64,000 nucleotides of DNA, taken from assembly GCA_002989075.1 (NCBI GenBank), contig PSQN01000016.1:1717346-1781345 (forward strand), given 5' to 3'. The notes beneath the pieces were generated by a model. The model was not told where the DNA came from. It searched no databases and saw nothing but the letters and a program-made list of their open reading frames with translations. Made by a program: the position numbers and the translations under genes. Below, in pieces: positions 41,691 to 52,657 of the stretch (positions are counted from its first letter, which is position 1; each line of letters opens with the position of its first letter). Origin of the DNA: Arthonia radiata (taxonomy: Eukaryota > Ascomycota > Arthoniomycetes > Arthoniales > Arthoniaceae).

Positions 41691-42001
41691 GCGATCGAGG
41701 TTTTAGTAATAAAAAGAATAGTCTGTCCCGAGGCAAGGCGATGCCAAGTGAGACAGTGGTCAAAGCCGGACGCATTTGCGTCTGTTCAGCTTGCGCGCGC
41801 AAAAGATAGGACAGATGAAAAGACCGCACGGGTCAAGTCGACCACGTTTCGCGATCACTTTGGGGCTGATAATGTCACACTAGTATTAGCTTGACGCTAG
41901 CAGAAGCGCGCTAACCGGGCGATCCATTCGAAGTGCTTTGACTCCAGTTTATTTCAAGTGCTGTCCTATGTTCTGGGCCGACTTTGACAGTGTCGCGTTG
42001 C
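41691..42001. promoter_or_regulatory. Shared divergent promoter of AKR1 and SRP102
   Basis: Both starts face away from this 311-base interval. No specific factor site named. Confidence 0.4.
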
Positions 42002-42951
42002 ATGGCACCCTACACTATGGAGACTGTGAATTGGCAGAGGCTGGCGACAATGGCGCTGCAGCCGACGCTGACCACGGTCATCGTCACCTTTCTGATCGCA
42101 ATGGCCCTGCCCTTCCTCCTGCACACCTACCTGTATAGACAACGCGTCTCTATACAGCTACCCTCGTTCCTACTGGTCGGACCCAGCGGCTCTGGCAAGA
42201 CGTCGCTATTAACTCTGGTAAGTGCGGCATCACCTCGCTGTCGGCACGGAGGCTGACCTTGTTTCAGTTCGAGCGCGGTACAGCAGCACAGACACATACC
42301 TCCCAGACCCCTCTCACGGTGCAGTGCGCTTTACCTGTGGGCACCACAGCAGCCTCGAATCAATTTCGCTCCACCAACGACCCTTCAAACAGAGCGCACA
42401 AGAATTTCCTCCTCGTTGACACACCGGGCCATGGCAAACTCAGGCAATTCGCAATGGACAACGTGTTGAAGCCGCAGAACTTGAAGGGCGTTATTTTCAT
42501 GGTTGACGCAGCCGCAGTGTCGTCTGACGCGGAAGATACGGAAGCTCTAACAGAGACCGCCCAGTACTTGCACGACGTTCTGCGTACTCTCCAGATTCGG
42601 CACACCACCTCCAAGTCATCTAAAGGGCCTACCGAGATGCCAGTTCTGATTGCTGCGAACAAGCTCGATCTGTTTACGGCTCTACCGGCAAAGCTCGTTA
42701 AGGTTGCGCTTGAGACCGAAATTACGAAGCTGCGGAGCACCAAGTCGAAAGGCCTGCTTGACTCCGGGGTTGGTATGGACGACAATACTGAAGAAGAGCA
42801 AGAGGTGCTTGGGGGCGCTGGCGAGGGCAAATTCGAATTTAAGCTTATGGAAGAATACAATGTGCCTATCGAGGTTGTTGGGGGCAACGTACTTGGCTCA
42901 GACGGCTCCGACACGGCGAAATGGTGGGACTGGATCGGACGACATCTCTGA
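42002..42951 (+). CDS. SRP102: Signal recognition particle receptor subunit beta
   Basis: ER-membrane GTPase that anchors SRP receptor alpha. Exons 42002-42217 and 42268-42951 (50-nt intron, phase 0, GTAAGT donor, TTTCAG acceptor) give 299 residues. One N-terminal transmembrane helix (TVIVTFLIAMALPFLLHTYL) precedes the GTPase: P-loop LLVGPSGSGKTSLL, switch-like QTPLTVQCALP, G3 DTPGHGKLR, VIFMVDAAAVSS, G4 AANKLDLFTA, and a C-terminal VVGGNVLGSDGSDTAKWWDW. An acidic insert (SGVGMDDNTEEEQEVLG) sits before the last strand, as in many fungal homologues. The upstream in-frame TTG at 41984 was not used. Confidence 0.93.
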
Positions 42952-43246
42952 GCTAGCTATGAAGATGAGTAATAGCCCTCGGCCTGTGTTCTAGGACGGC
43001 GCGCGCACATTGGGCAATATCAAAGCGAAATTGAACCCTGCATCATGTGGCCCTGCGGCTCTCCCCGGGGTTATCCGGAGATATCCGCGCTGCGGGACTC
43101 AAAGAAGTGCAAAAGTCTCTTGAGGCAACTTCGCCTCAACTGTATTTCAACCAATCGACAAATCCTTCGACAAAGCTGACAGGCGCACCCAGCGCCTACG
43201 GTAGTTGACGACTGGTCCAGCAACGTCAAATTACAATCACGCCAGC

Positions 43247-44911
43247 ATGTCGACCAAATCCAAGCCGGCCATTCCGCCGGTTGTCATGTCGTCCATACTG
43301 CAACAGATTGGGAATACCCCGCTGGTCAAGCTTAACAAGATACCCCAGTCACTCGGCATTGAAGCGGATATGTATGCCAAAGTGGAGTTCTTTAACGCCG
43401 GCGGAAGCGTCAAAGATCGGATCGCGTTGCGCATGGTGGAAGAAGCCGAGCGTATCGGGCGTATTAGGCCCGGAGACACTCTGATAGAGCCCACGAGCGG
43501 CAACACGGGTATCGGCCTCGCGCTCACTGGTGCTATCAAAGGATACAAGGTCATCATTACGTTGCCGGAGAAGATGAGTCCAGAGAAAGTCGCGGTCTTG
43601 AGGGCATTGGGTGCGGAGATCATTAGGACACCAACACAAGCGGCTTTTGATAGCCCAGAATCACACATTGGGGTGGCACGAAGGCTGCAGAAAGAGTTGC
43701 CAAATGCGCACATCCTGGATCAGTACGGGAACGAAGACAACCCCAAAGCACACGAGTTTGGGACAGCTGAAGAGATCTGGACACAAACGGAAGGCAAGAT
43801 TACGTGTCTCGTGGCCGGTGCAGGCACTGGTGGCACAATCACAGGGCTTGCAAGAGGGTTGAGAAAGCACAACAAAGACATCAAGATCGTCGCAGCAGAT
43901 CCACATGGATCAGTCCTGGCAGTGCCCGCTACGCTCAACGAGTCACACGCTGACGTTGCGTACAAGGTAGAAGGCATCGGCTATGATTTCGTACCGGATG
44001 TACTCGATCAGCAGGGCGTCACCACATGGTACAAGACAGACGACAAAGAAGCTTTCATGTACGCAAGACGGCTAATCGCAGAGGAGGGTCTACTTGTGGG
44101 TGGTAGCTCTGGCAGCGCTATGGCAGCTATGGTGAAAGCTGCCAAAGATCTCAACCTGGGTCGAGGTGATACTGCCGTGGTGATACTGCCAGACAGTATA
44201 CGCAGCTATCTAAGCAAATTTGTCGACGATGACTGGCTGGCTGCAAACGATCTCCTGCCTCCCTCACCACCACAATCCCCTCTCAATCATCCCGCAGCTG
44301 ACAAAGATGGACATCTACCGGAAGATATTGCCAACCTCACGCTCAGTCGGACGCGATCTGCCTCGCTCACCCATGATATCAGCAAAGATCCCTTCCGAGG
44401 CGCTACAATCAAGACGTTGAGGCTGAAGCCAATCAGCACGGTCACTGATGCCACACATTGCGCCGAGGCTGTTGAAGTCATGCGCGAGAAGGGATTCGAT
44501 CAACTTCCGGTCAAAGCTTCATCCTCTTCCAAGCGATTGGTGGGCCTGCTAACTCTGGGAAACTTACTATCATACCTCTCCTCTGGCAGAGCCTCACCAA
44601 CCACTCCCGTATCGGAAGTAATGTTCGAATTCCGCAGGATACAAGACGTGATCGGCGATCCCCGAGACATCAGTTCCGCACACGCCGCTGACCATGTCGG
44701 TGCACAGGCAAAGAAGAGGAAGGAGTTCGTTGAGATCACAAAAGATACGCCGCTCACTGCGCTCAGCAGGTTCTTCGAGTGGAACAGTGCGGCAATTGTC
44801 ACGGAGCGCAACGGTGAAGAGCTTACGCCCGTGGCCATTGTGACCAAGGTTGACTTGCTGAGTTGGCTGGTGAAGCAGGGAAAGCGAGGACTCCCTAATG
44901 GCGGCTCGTGA
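43247..44911 (+). CDS. CYS4: Cystathionine beta-synthase
   Basis: PLP enzyme that condenses serine with homocysteine in transsulfuration. One exon, 554 residues. The N-terminus lacks the heme-binding region of animal CBS, as in fungi. PLP-domain motifs: QQIGNTPLVKLNKIP, FFNAGGSVKDRIALRM (Schiff-base Lys), EPTSGNTGIGLALTGAI, KMSPEKVAVLRALGAEI, GAGTGGTITGLARGL and GGSSGSAMAAMVKAA. After a linker (about residues 345-395) come two CBS motifs (RLKPISTVTDATHCAEAVEV, MREKGFDQLPV; then KDTPLTALSRFFEWNSAAIV), a putative regulatory module. Start set at ATG 43247; the in-frame codons before it lack an ATG. Connects methionine metabolism with the aspartate-kinase branch at the other end of the window, though not by physical linkage. 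Confidence 0.96.
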   Translation: MSTKSKPAIPPVVMSSILQQIGNTPLVKLNKIPQSLGIEADMYAKVEFFNAGGSVKDRIALRMVEEAERIGRIRPGDTLIEPTSGNTGIGLALTGAIKGYKVIITLPEKMSPEKVAVLRALGAEIIRTPTQAAFDSPESHIGVARRLQKELPNAHILDQYGNEDNPKAHEFGTAEEIWTQTEGKITCLVAGAGTGGTITGLARGLRKHNKDIKIVAADPHGSVLAVPATLNESHADVAYKVEGIGYDFVPDVLDQQGVTTWYKTDDKEAFMYARRLIAEEGLLVGGSSGSAMAAMVKAAKDLNLGRGDTAVVILPDSIRSYLSKFVDDDWLAANDLLPPSPPQSPLNHPAADKDGHLPEDIANLTLSRTRSASLTHDISKDPFRGATIKTLRLKPISTVTDATHCAEAVEVMREKGFDQLPVKASSSSKRLVGLLTLGNLLSYLSSGRASPTTPVSEVMFEFRRIQDVIGDPRDISSAHAADHVGAQAKKRKEFVEITKDTPLTALSRFFEWNSAAIVTERNGEELTPVAIVTKVDLLSWLVKQGKRGLPNGGS

Positions 44912-45997
44912 TGGTGTATCACATTGGCATAGTTACCAACTATAGCTCCCGTCTCCTCAACACGTTCAAGGGCGTCCTTAGATAATAGACCGGCCGCTTT
45001 ATGAAAAAAACCAGCCCGTTCAGAGAATAGCCGATCTTTGTTCCAAATTGTTAGTAGACCAATTTCACTGCTAATAATACCCCGGATTATGTAGTTCAGG
45101 CACTTGCCACATCTCACCCTCAACTATCGATCCATACAATCATTGAGAGCAGCGGCCCGTAGAGATCCAAGCACAAGATGAGCTTGAAAGCACTTGCACT
45201 TTATCCAGTTCCATCGGCGTATATGATAATGAGCGCAGATGCTTGTCGCGGATCACGCGCTGAACAAACTCCATCAGTCCAGCCCAGGGTGAAGCCAATG
45301 CTCGCAGCATGCGTGCACATCAAGTATCCGAGCGCGCGCAAGGCCTTCATCGTCGCGCCGTCCGCTCAGATGACATTGCGTAGGTTTCAGACAAATGCAC
45401 GTAGATACTCTCTGCTGTGCATCACTCATTCGTTGCTAGCTCGGGCACGTGCTCCACGGGGTGGTTGACCTCACGATCTAACCATGACTAGTCGACACGA
45501 AAGGGACAAACGTCATTGCCTTCCACCTCGAGTTGGACAGTACACACGGCATGTGATACAGCAATTCACGGCGATGCTTATCACGCAGATACACTCTCGT
45601 TGAGACAGCGTCAGCGGACGGAACGTCAGGCGCTACTGGAAGATTGGGTTTCGAAGGGGCGAGCACGCTGAAGAGCTCGAGTGCATGGCCTTCAATGGGA
45701 TACATCTTGCACGGCATCTACCACCAGAGGGTTCTACTCCAAATCCGCTCGAATTAGACAGCGTAAGATCCTGAGCTATAAATTTAGCTGTTTTTGGACC
45801 AATTGCGTAGACGTATGGCACTGATGTGATCGTATTTCGATTCAACGAATCTCAGAGTTCTAGATACAATCTGAACAGCAGATCCACAGGGCCTTCCATG
45901 GTCCTAAATCAGCTCCATATCGCCACGCCGGCGGATTGCTCCTCCTAGCCCTGATAGCTCTATCTAACACTTACCCCTGTTCTGCTCTGCTCTGCAC
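44912..45997. other. Intergenic at the edge of the accessory region
   Basis: About 1.1 kb. Two small frames with ATG (plus 45178-45468; minus 45717-45478, MPCKMYPIEGHALELFSVLA then YLRDKHRRELLYHMP) might be small genes or relics; the minus one is slightly protein-like. Otherwise nothing. Confidence 0.35.
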
Positions 45998-46628
45998 TTA
46001 GGACGTAGACGCAACAGGAACATTTTCGAATAGACGCCAATCTCCTGGCGTCATCGGCTCGGTGACTGTTGCTGCCTTAAGCGCGATGAAGCGGCGCCAC
46101 AAGTCATGGAGGCGCGCTCTCTCCGTCTGGTACTGTGAGGCCTTGAATATGTCTTCCCTCATTTCCTTTGCAGCTTCGAGGGCGAATAGGTGGATGAGCA
46201 TAAGGGCAATCTTGCGGAACTTGTCGCGCCGCTGCTGCTGTCTCACACCAGGTGATATCATCTGGGCACCAAAATTAGCACTGGCACATTTCGGTGGCAG
46301 TAAGGAGTTTTTGAGGGCTTACGTCAATCCACGACGCTTCATTGGTGTACCAATTATACTGCTCTCCGTCTGAATCCCCCTCGTTAGGATTCTCATAGGT
46401 CTCCACGCATTTGGCACGATAGCCTTGCCTACAGACATGCTCATGGAGCTCTTTAAGAGACTCCTCTTTGTTCTTAAGGCGAGTTGCCAACCCTCCTATA
46501 TAAGCCTCGATCTCCTCGTAGACCTCCAGTTTATTCTGTAGCTTGCCCAGCTGTAGTCTGTACGGAGCGTCCCTCCACGCAATCTCGTCCTTTGGTCCAG
46601 CCTCTGCTGATCCCGGGCGATTGGCCAT
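45998..46628 (-). CDS. Small helical protein A of the A-E family, 189 aa
   Basis: Unrecognised. Exons 46628-46323 and 46261-45998, 61-nt phase-0 intron (GTAAGC donor, GCCCAG acceptor). Order: Ala/Gly-rich start; LEVYEEIEAYIGGLATRLKN (the family Y-x-EI-x-x-Y helix); a basic and Cys/His-containing middle (ELHEHVCRQGYRAKCVET); an acidic turn; WYTNEASWID; then the second exon MISPGVRQQQRRDKFRKIAL and LIHLFALEAAKEMREDI, TERARLHDLWRRFIALK. Compared with B it shares W-x3-MI-x6-RQQQRD and an AL-x4-E helix. No signal peptide or membrane segment. Likely soluble, all-helical. Same orientation as B to E. A TATA-like TATATA lies near 46900. Function unknown. Confidence 0.6.
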
Positions 46629-47175
46629 AGTGCTCTCCAGTCGAGGTTTAGTAGTAGCTGTTCCCTTGTTCTGCACCTCGATCGTGTTACTGACACTCTT
46701 GTTTGGAATCGCTGGTTGGGTTGCTGGCAGGTTTAACCTGCTAATCGTCTATTGCGAGTGACTCGTATGCGGAGTGACCTACACCTGCAATAGCAGTGTC
46801 AGCAGAGCTCTCGAGACCAATGTCAAAGAAGACAGTGCCACGGGATGCTGAAGAGAAAAGAAAGAAGGAAAGAAGATGGGCAGGAGGAAGAAGTCTGCAG
46901 TATATAAGAGCGAGTGCATTTCGCGCTAATGCAGGTTAGACGAGCTGTACCACACTTTTCACTGATTCCTGCTCGCTCACCACCTGATTCCGTTTGCTCG
47001 AAAGCTATCAAGACGTCATGTCAGGCTGTTCATCTCGCTTGGACTGTCCGGATCAGGATGGGACCCCACCTGGGAGATTGCATGAAGAAGGCCTCACCTC
47101 AGACTTCAGAGGTGGAAAAAGTGACCAGGTCGATAAGTCGACACCACGCTTCAAACCGTACACCCAGCTGGCGAC
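46629..47175. other. Spacer between family members A and B
   Basis: About 550 bases, upstream region of A and 3' flank of B. An open frame continues upstream of A's first ATG to about 46745 (NLPATQPAIPNKSVSN) and might be a 5' exon. Nothing else seen. Confidence 0.35.
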
Positions 47176-47971
47176 TTACACTCCATAGCTCGAGAATGCC
47201 GGCCCAAGCAAATTGATGTCATTCCACGTCGCCGCAGACCCGCTCGTCCTCTTTACCTTATCCCGCAGCTTCGTCGTCGTTTGATGCACCTTGTGCACCA
47301 GGTCACGGCTGATGACGTCCTCCTGATTCTTCGAGATCTTGACAATCTCCTTCACGACCTCGTCCTGGACATCCAGCGCCAGCGACCCCAACACGTCGCG
47401 CTGCTGTTGGCGAGCGGCTTTGTTCCTACCGATCATCACAGTGGCCCAGGTAGACTGATCTCTATACCATTCTCGCTCGCGGGCAGTCTCCACGACGCCA
47501 TTGGCCCTCTTCTCAACTTCGTTGCGGTAGGAGATGAGGTCGTCTTTCTCTTCGCCGCGCGGAAGGCGGGAGTGGTTGAGCTCGTTTGACTTGAAGAGGC
47601 GGAGGAGGTAGTGGTAGGATTCCTGAGGTCTGAAGTCAGCGACAAATGCTTCGATGCGGAGGCTGGACACGACATACTTCAAGTACTACAACTTTGGCAG
47701 TAGCCTCCTTTTGGGATTCCTCCTTAGCATGCTCCTCTCCCTGATGCTTGCTCGGTGGTTGGATCCGTGTCACAGGCTGCGCGTCCACATCCATTGCCGA
47801 CGAGGACGAAGGCTGCTTTTCAGGATGAAGCACCGGCGTGACTGGCGATTGCGCCTTTGTTTGCTCTTTGCACGCGTCTACCTTGAGCTGCTGTCTATAC
47901 TGCTTCTGACCTTGGCGCTTGGATTTCTTCGCCCCTGCCTTCTGGCTTTTGATAACTTTGTTTTGTCGCAT
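47176..47971 (-). CDS. Small helical protein B of the A-E family, 246 aa
   Basis: Unrecognised. Exons 47971-47678 and 47622-47176; the 55-nt intron has donor GTATGT and acceptor CCTCAG (a nearer TTCAG breaks the frame). The N-terminus is very basic (MRQNKVIKSQKAGAKKSKRQ) and could be a nuclear localisation signal, followed by a Pro/Gln/Ser linker. The family part then reads LEESYHYLLRLFKSNELNHS, RGEEKDDLISYRNEVEK, EREWYRDQSTWATVMIG, ARQQQRDVLGSLALDVQDEV and VKEIVKISKNQEDVI. Compared with A: W-x-x-x-MI-x6-RQQQRD, an unusual shared block. The basic N-terminal extension is unique to B. Confidence 0.6.
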
Positions 47972-50632
47972 TATACTGTTGATTCTAGGCACTCCAATTT
48001 GAACAGGTGCAAGAGGTTTGACAACTGAAGATGAGTTTCGAAAGTCAAAAGAGGAAGTAAGAGGTCAGCTGTTAGCGCGGAACTAGCGGCTGCATATTGA
48101 AGTGAGGCAACCACCTCGACAAACGCGTCCACGAATTGCCTTCACCCATCACTTTGCCTATTGGCTCGAGCTCACATTTCATCGTGCTGTGCCTCGACTA
48201 ATAGTGGGCTGGCTCAGGACACTACCACTCTACACACCATTTTGAAATAGTAGTGTCCCCAATTACTGTGCCTTAAAGCCCATTTTTCCTACTTTCTTCG
48301 CGTCTTCTATCCTGAGGGTCAAGTATTAGCATATTACACTCTAACCAGCATAATCATCTGAGTCCTTGGGCGCTTCGCGTACCTTTTTCTATTAATGCAG
48401 GCGGATGAGCTTCATCCTAGATTATAGAATACTATATAAGCTGTAGGGCAGAAGCTGTATACTTGCCCTTTACTATAGTCCTCCCGCAACTAATCACTCC
48501 CTCTGCTTCGCTCAGTGGGCCCCTCCCAAAATCGCTTCAACCTATTATTTAGAGCTTTTGCTTGTCTTCCGGGGGAACAGCATGCCTGTTTGCTCTGCGA
48601 GGCTGTTTTAGGGAACACTGCGATTGGAAAATGGTAGTACGAAATGGTAACGCCCTGAGCCAGCCTGGACTATGATGATAGGTTGGGACTTATCGCAGTT
48701 CAGAGTCCAAGAACTCCTACCGCCTCAGCCTGGGACGGGCAAAAAGGCGGGTTTGCGGGCCGTTCCTCTTGCATGTTTCACGAGGTACCTCACGAGTCCT
48801 TGCGAAGGGCCAGCGGACTAAAGTAGTCACAAAGGCGTCTACTTTCGCGAACTTCACAGGTAATTTCTCCCGCATCGCATTGTGTGCAGGTAAGTGTGAT
48901 TGCTTGCACACAGGAAGCCGCCTCACTCTCCAACCGCCTTTGTGGAGGCAACACGTCACGCGACCAACAGAGCCTTTGTTCGCGAGGTTTCCAAGTACAC
49001 TGGATGATTCGAACAAAACGAGCGCAATGTTTCGACCTGCCTTTAGGAGCTACTTCGACATGGTCTTCTTCAACTCTCGCGGGCATATCTTTGGATTTCA
49101 TTCTGTGTCATTGTCTGTGTCTCCTGGGGCGAACCGCGAGGCCTATAATTCTTATGCATGCATTTTACTCCATCACTGATGACCTTATGCTATTAGAGGC
49201 GGCGGTGCAAGAATGCTTCCAAAATCGAGTACCGCGTTGCATTGACTTGTAAGTCTTGACGGCACTAACGTGTTCATAGCCCAGGATGAGCTCTGTAGAA
49301 GTCAGCACCAGAAAGAACATATCAGCTGCTCTATCAAGAAGTTCTTCTGCGATGTTGTTCTCCGACGCCATTGTTGAAAGCTCGTGGCGTGCCCGCGAAT
49401 GCAACAAGGCAAGCAATAGCTGTCACCCGTTCCAAGCGGGCAGTGCGCAAAGACAAAGAAGGCATCTCCGAGAAGTAAATAGTTCATGACCGGTCGTGGC
49501 TGATCACACCGTTTATACTTGCTCCTAGAACTCTGTTTCAGAAAGTGGCTTTTTTTTATGGGCATTATCCGGGTCGAGCGGCCAAAGAGAACGCCCAAGA
49601 TCAGCAGGTCGAGCGGCCAACGAGATCAAATCCTTGCTATACGCCACATATAACGCCAACAACAAAGACCGAGAGCGTCGTGGGCGTTCGGTGGTCGTCG
49701 CCAACGTCTCCTGATCATGCTCGCCGTTCATACCCAGGTCGTGGGTGAAACGATCGTCAGCCGCTGAAGAGTCTATTCGTGATGGCGCTGACGAGAACGG
49801 AATGTTTCTGCCACCATTCATAGATCAATCCGATCTGGAGGGTTCATCGACCGGGAAGACTTGCAAGTTAACAAGAGATTGGAGACACTAAAGAGGGTAC
49901 CTCGGCATCTGTGTGCCTTAGTCAGCAGGAAGGACAGGGATGCCAAGCCTTTTGCCAGCCCCTCATAAAACGACTACATGCCTGTAGATGTCCTTCTTTA
50001 CCTTTCCACCATGTTTCAGCTTCCGACATGGGCACAGAACACCTCGAGGACGGATTGCGGGGTCTCTTCTGACGGGCTCAGCAAAGTTCTTCGCACTTAC
50101 CGCGAGAACTTGCTGCCCGTTTAAATTGTCGACTCTACGACAGCAGTCATCCCAGTAGTATGCATAATAGATCGAGTAAGTATACCAATCGTTTACTACC
50201 CGTTTGCGGCGCAGACACTAGGTAAGTGATCTGCTCCATTGTACAAGGTAGCTTATGAAACATGTGCCGTCCGGGCACAAAGAGCTCCATGCCTGTGATG
50301 CCTCACAGCAAATGTAGGCTTCCCTGCTCGATCACAACAGGCACCTACATCCGAGGCCTCGACGCCTCTCCAACGGGACCGTATTGTGTGCATACTTAAG
50401 CATGCAACCTGCTGCATGTCTCGCGGCTCTTCTTGCAAGTCTTCACGCTCTCTTGACTTCCACCAAAATAGTGTTTTGATAACACTATAAATTCATTCAT
50501 TTCTGATCGACTGAGTCCGTCTTTGCACAGCACTTTCATTCACTTCATTTCAACACACGTTCACATCGCACCTTCTCTTCGTCCCACATCGCACCTTCTC
50601 TTGCAAGCAAAAGTCAACAACGTTTCACCAAG
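47972..50632. other. Gene-poor stretch upstream of the cutinase gene
   Basis: About 2.7 kb. Small frames with ATG exist on the minus strand (49371-49165, MASENNIAEELLDRAADMFF; 49821-49525) but neither is supported by motif or splice evidence. Contains the possible decayed transposon at 48250-48621 and the cutinase promoter. A GGTCGAGCGGCCAA motif occurs twice between 49570 and 49620. Confidence 0.35.
48250..48621. mobile_element. Possible decayed short DNA transposon (MITE-like)
   Basis: Imperfect terminal inverted repeats: GTAGTGTCCCC at 48250-48260 against GGGAACACTGC at 48611-48621 (reverse complement GCAGTGTTCCC). The interior is richer in TA steps (for example TAGATTATAGAATACTATAT) than the neighbourhood, as old RIP-mutated fungal repeats tend to be. 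A further GGACACTAC at 48218-48226 forms a perfect 9-base inverted pair with 48250-48258. No open reading frame and no clear target-site duplication, so this is tentative. Confidence 0.25.
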
Positions 50633-51928
50633 ATGAAGCTCACTTTGACATCTTCTCTCCTCCCCCTCCTCGCCGCAGCAGCTCCCGTCGAGCTCGTTGA
50701 GCGTCAACTCGGCGGCGGCGCAGGTGGTGCCGGTGCAGGTGCCGGTGGTGCAGGTGGTGCAGCCGCACCTCCCGCTGCTGGCGGCTGTCAACGTGAGTAC
50801 TATCTCACCGTCTCTCAGCAACCGAAAGCATACTCACACAACCTCAGCCGTCTCCGTCTTCTTCGCCCGTGGTACCGGCGAGCCCGGCACCAACGGAGCT
50901 ATTGTCGGCCCCGGCTTCCAGAAGGCCCTGCAGCAAGCCTTCGGTGGCGCTCTCACATACACCCCCATCCAGTACCCAGCCAGCGCTCAGGGCAATGTCA
51001 ACACCGGCCCCGGTACGACCGACTACGTGAACCAGGTCAACCAGGTCCTGCAAAAGTGCCCGCAAACCAAGATCGTCCTGTCCGGCTACTCGCAGGGCGG
51101 TACGCTCGTGCACACCACCGCCAAGCAGCTGAACAAGCCCATCGCTGCGGCTGTAAGTATCCGTTGTGACTGGCATTTGGAAGTAATGTGTTCTGACATT
51201 ACATGTAGGTGTCCTTTGGCGATCCGGCCAAGGGTCAGCCCGTAACTGGCTGCGCACCCCAGAACTTCAAGACGTTCTGTGCGCAGGGCGACCCTGTGTG
51301 CGGTAATGGCGGTAACATCGGTGCGCATTTGAGCTATGGCAGTCAGACTTCGGCGGCTGCGCAGTTGTGAGTGCTGCCTTCCGCCCACTTCCAAATCCAG
51401 CTTACGATGCCGATGGCTGATACTCTCTACAGCGTCAAGCAAGCTGTTGGCGGCGGTGCTGCGGCTGGTGCAGCTGCAGGAGCTGATGCTGGCTCAGACG
51501 CCGGCTCAGACTCAGGCGCAGATGCTGGTGCAGGTGGTGATGCATCTTCTGGTGGCGCCGCGAGCGGTGGGCTCGGAGGTTTGGGTGGCGGTGCCTCAGC
51601 TGGCGGCAGTGGGCTGGGAGGCCTTGGCGGTGGTGCATCAAGCGGTGGAAGCGGACTTGGAGGTCTGGGCGGTGGTGCATCAAGTGGTGGGAGTGGGCTT
51701 GGAGGCCTAGGCGGGGGCGCTTCAAGCGGTGGAAGCGGTCTTGGTGGTCTAGGCGGGTCGGGCTCGAGCGGCAGTGGAGCTGGTGGCTTGGGTGGACTAG
51801 GAGGTGGCGCTTCCAGCAGCGGCGGCCTTGGTGGACTTGGTGGTGGCGCCTCGAGCAGTGGCGGGCTTGGTGGATTGGGAGGCAGCGGCCTTGGTGGTGC
51901 TGCAGCTCAGCCCACCCCAGCTTCTTAG
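50633..51928 (+). CDS. Secreted cutinase-family esterase with glycine-rich repeat tail
   Basis: Serine esterase of the cutinase/acetylxylan-esterase fold, acting outside the cell on polyesters or related substrates. Exons 50633-50792, 50848-51152, 51209-51366 and 51433-51928, 372 residues. Signal peptide MKLTLTSSLLPLLAAAAPVE, then a Gly/Ala-rich spacer (GGGAGGAGAGAGGAGGAA). Catalytic domain: VSVFFARGTGEPGTNGAIVG, Ser in SGYSQGGTLVH, Asp in AQGDPVC, His in GAHLSYG; cysteines CP, GCA, FCA and VCG are placed for disulfides. The C-terminal 160 residues are Gly/Ser/Ala with tandem units like GGLGGGASSGGSGL. This tail replaces the short end of ordinary cutinases; it has no GPI signal. It is the only plus-strand gene within the A-E cluster. 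Confidence 0.9.
51540..51900 (+). repeat. Tandem coding repeat in the cutinase tail
   Basis: GC-rich units of about 48 bases encode GGLGGGASSGGSGL-type repeats. They are near-identical in places (for example GGTGGTGCATCAAG reoccurs), implying recent copying or slippage. Confidence 0.7.
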
Positions 51929-52657
51929 GTCATGACCGCAATGACTGACGCTGCGAACGAGAGATACATGAAAGGGTACGACAGGGGAAGCATAGGGTTT
52001 CGTTGGGCGCCCAGCTGGTCTCGCGGCCAGAGGCTGGACTTCTGGAAAAGGCATATTTCGATTCAATTCATTTCAATTCAATGACCTTGATTATACTCTG
52101 AGGTGTTTAGCGGCGGGATAGCATGCTCTAGGTGGCTAGGTTTGCAGGTTCCAGATTTGCAAGGTAAGTGCCATGATCTGCGACATCCTTGACCGTTTGT
52201 GTGACGGGTACGCAGGCCTAGGAAGATCTGTTACGTGACAGGCAGAATGAACAAGGTTCTCCGCTGTTTCAGATAGCATGCGTGACTCATGTGGGACCAC
52301 ATCACCAAGCTGGCTGATTGCTTTGATTAGAGACTGCGGACGACTCGTTCACGGACGAGCATATGGATCTTTTTGTTGAGCATAGTGAAGAAGATGAGAC
52401 TTGACGGTCACTCGTATTTCGGGCATCACCCGCAAATTATGAGCTCAAATGCTTTCAAACAAGATTGCGCGTTCTTGCCGCTATCTTCGAACGCCGGAGG
52501 CTATCTCAGAAGATCCAGCAAAACCCCTGGGCACCCGATGTCGTGTCACAGCGGCATCGCAATTGTTCATCCTCTCATGAGCGCTGATGTCTGGATATCA
52601 CTCGCAGGCGCTGTTGGCAGAGTCGAGCCATCCAACGACGACCCCACAACCGGCAAT
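51929..52657. other. Convergent spacer between cutinase and family member C
   Basis: About 730 bases with 3' regions of both genes. No gene or repeat recognised. Confidence 0.4.

Noticed and set aside
45178-45468. 96-codon plus-strand frame
   Set aside because: Has an ATG but no supporting motif or splice evidence; left as spacer.
49165-49371. Possible 68-residue protein (MASENNIAEELLDRAADMFF)
   Set aside because: Slightly helical, but it does not carry the A-E family landmarks; not enough to call a gene.
49570-49620. Repeated GGTCGAGCGGCCAA as a transposon target-site duplication
   Set aside because: Two copies only 34 bases apart, with no inverted ends between them; most likely chance or a small local duplication.
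49525-49821. 98-codon minus-strand frame
   Set aside because: No motif, splice or similarity support.
51435-51725. His/Arg/Leu-rich minus-strand frame
   Set aside because: Antisense of the Gly/Ser repeat of the cutinase tail, so low-complexity by construction.
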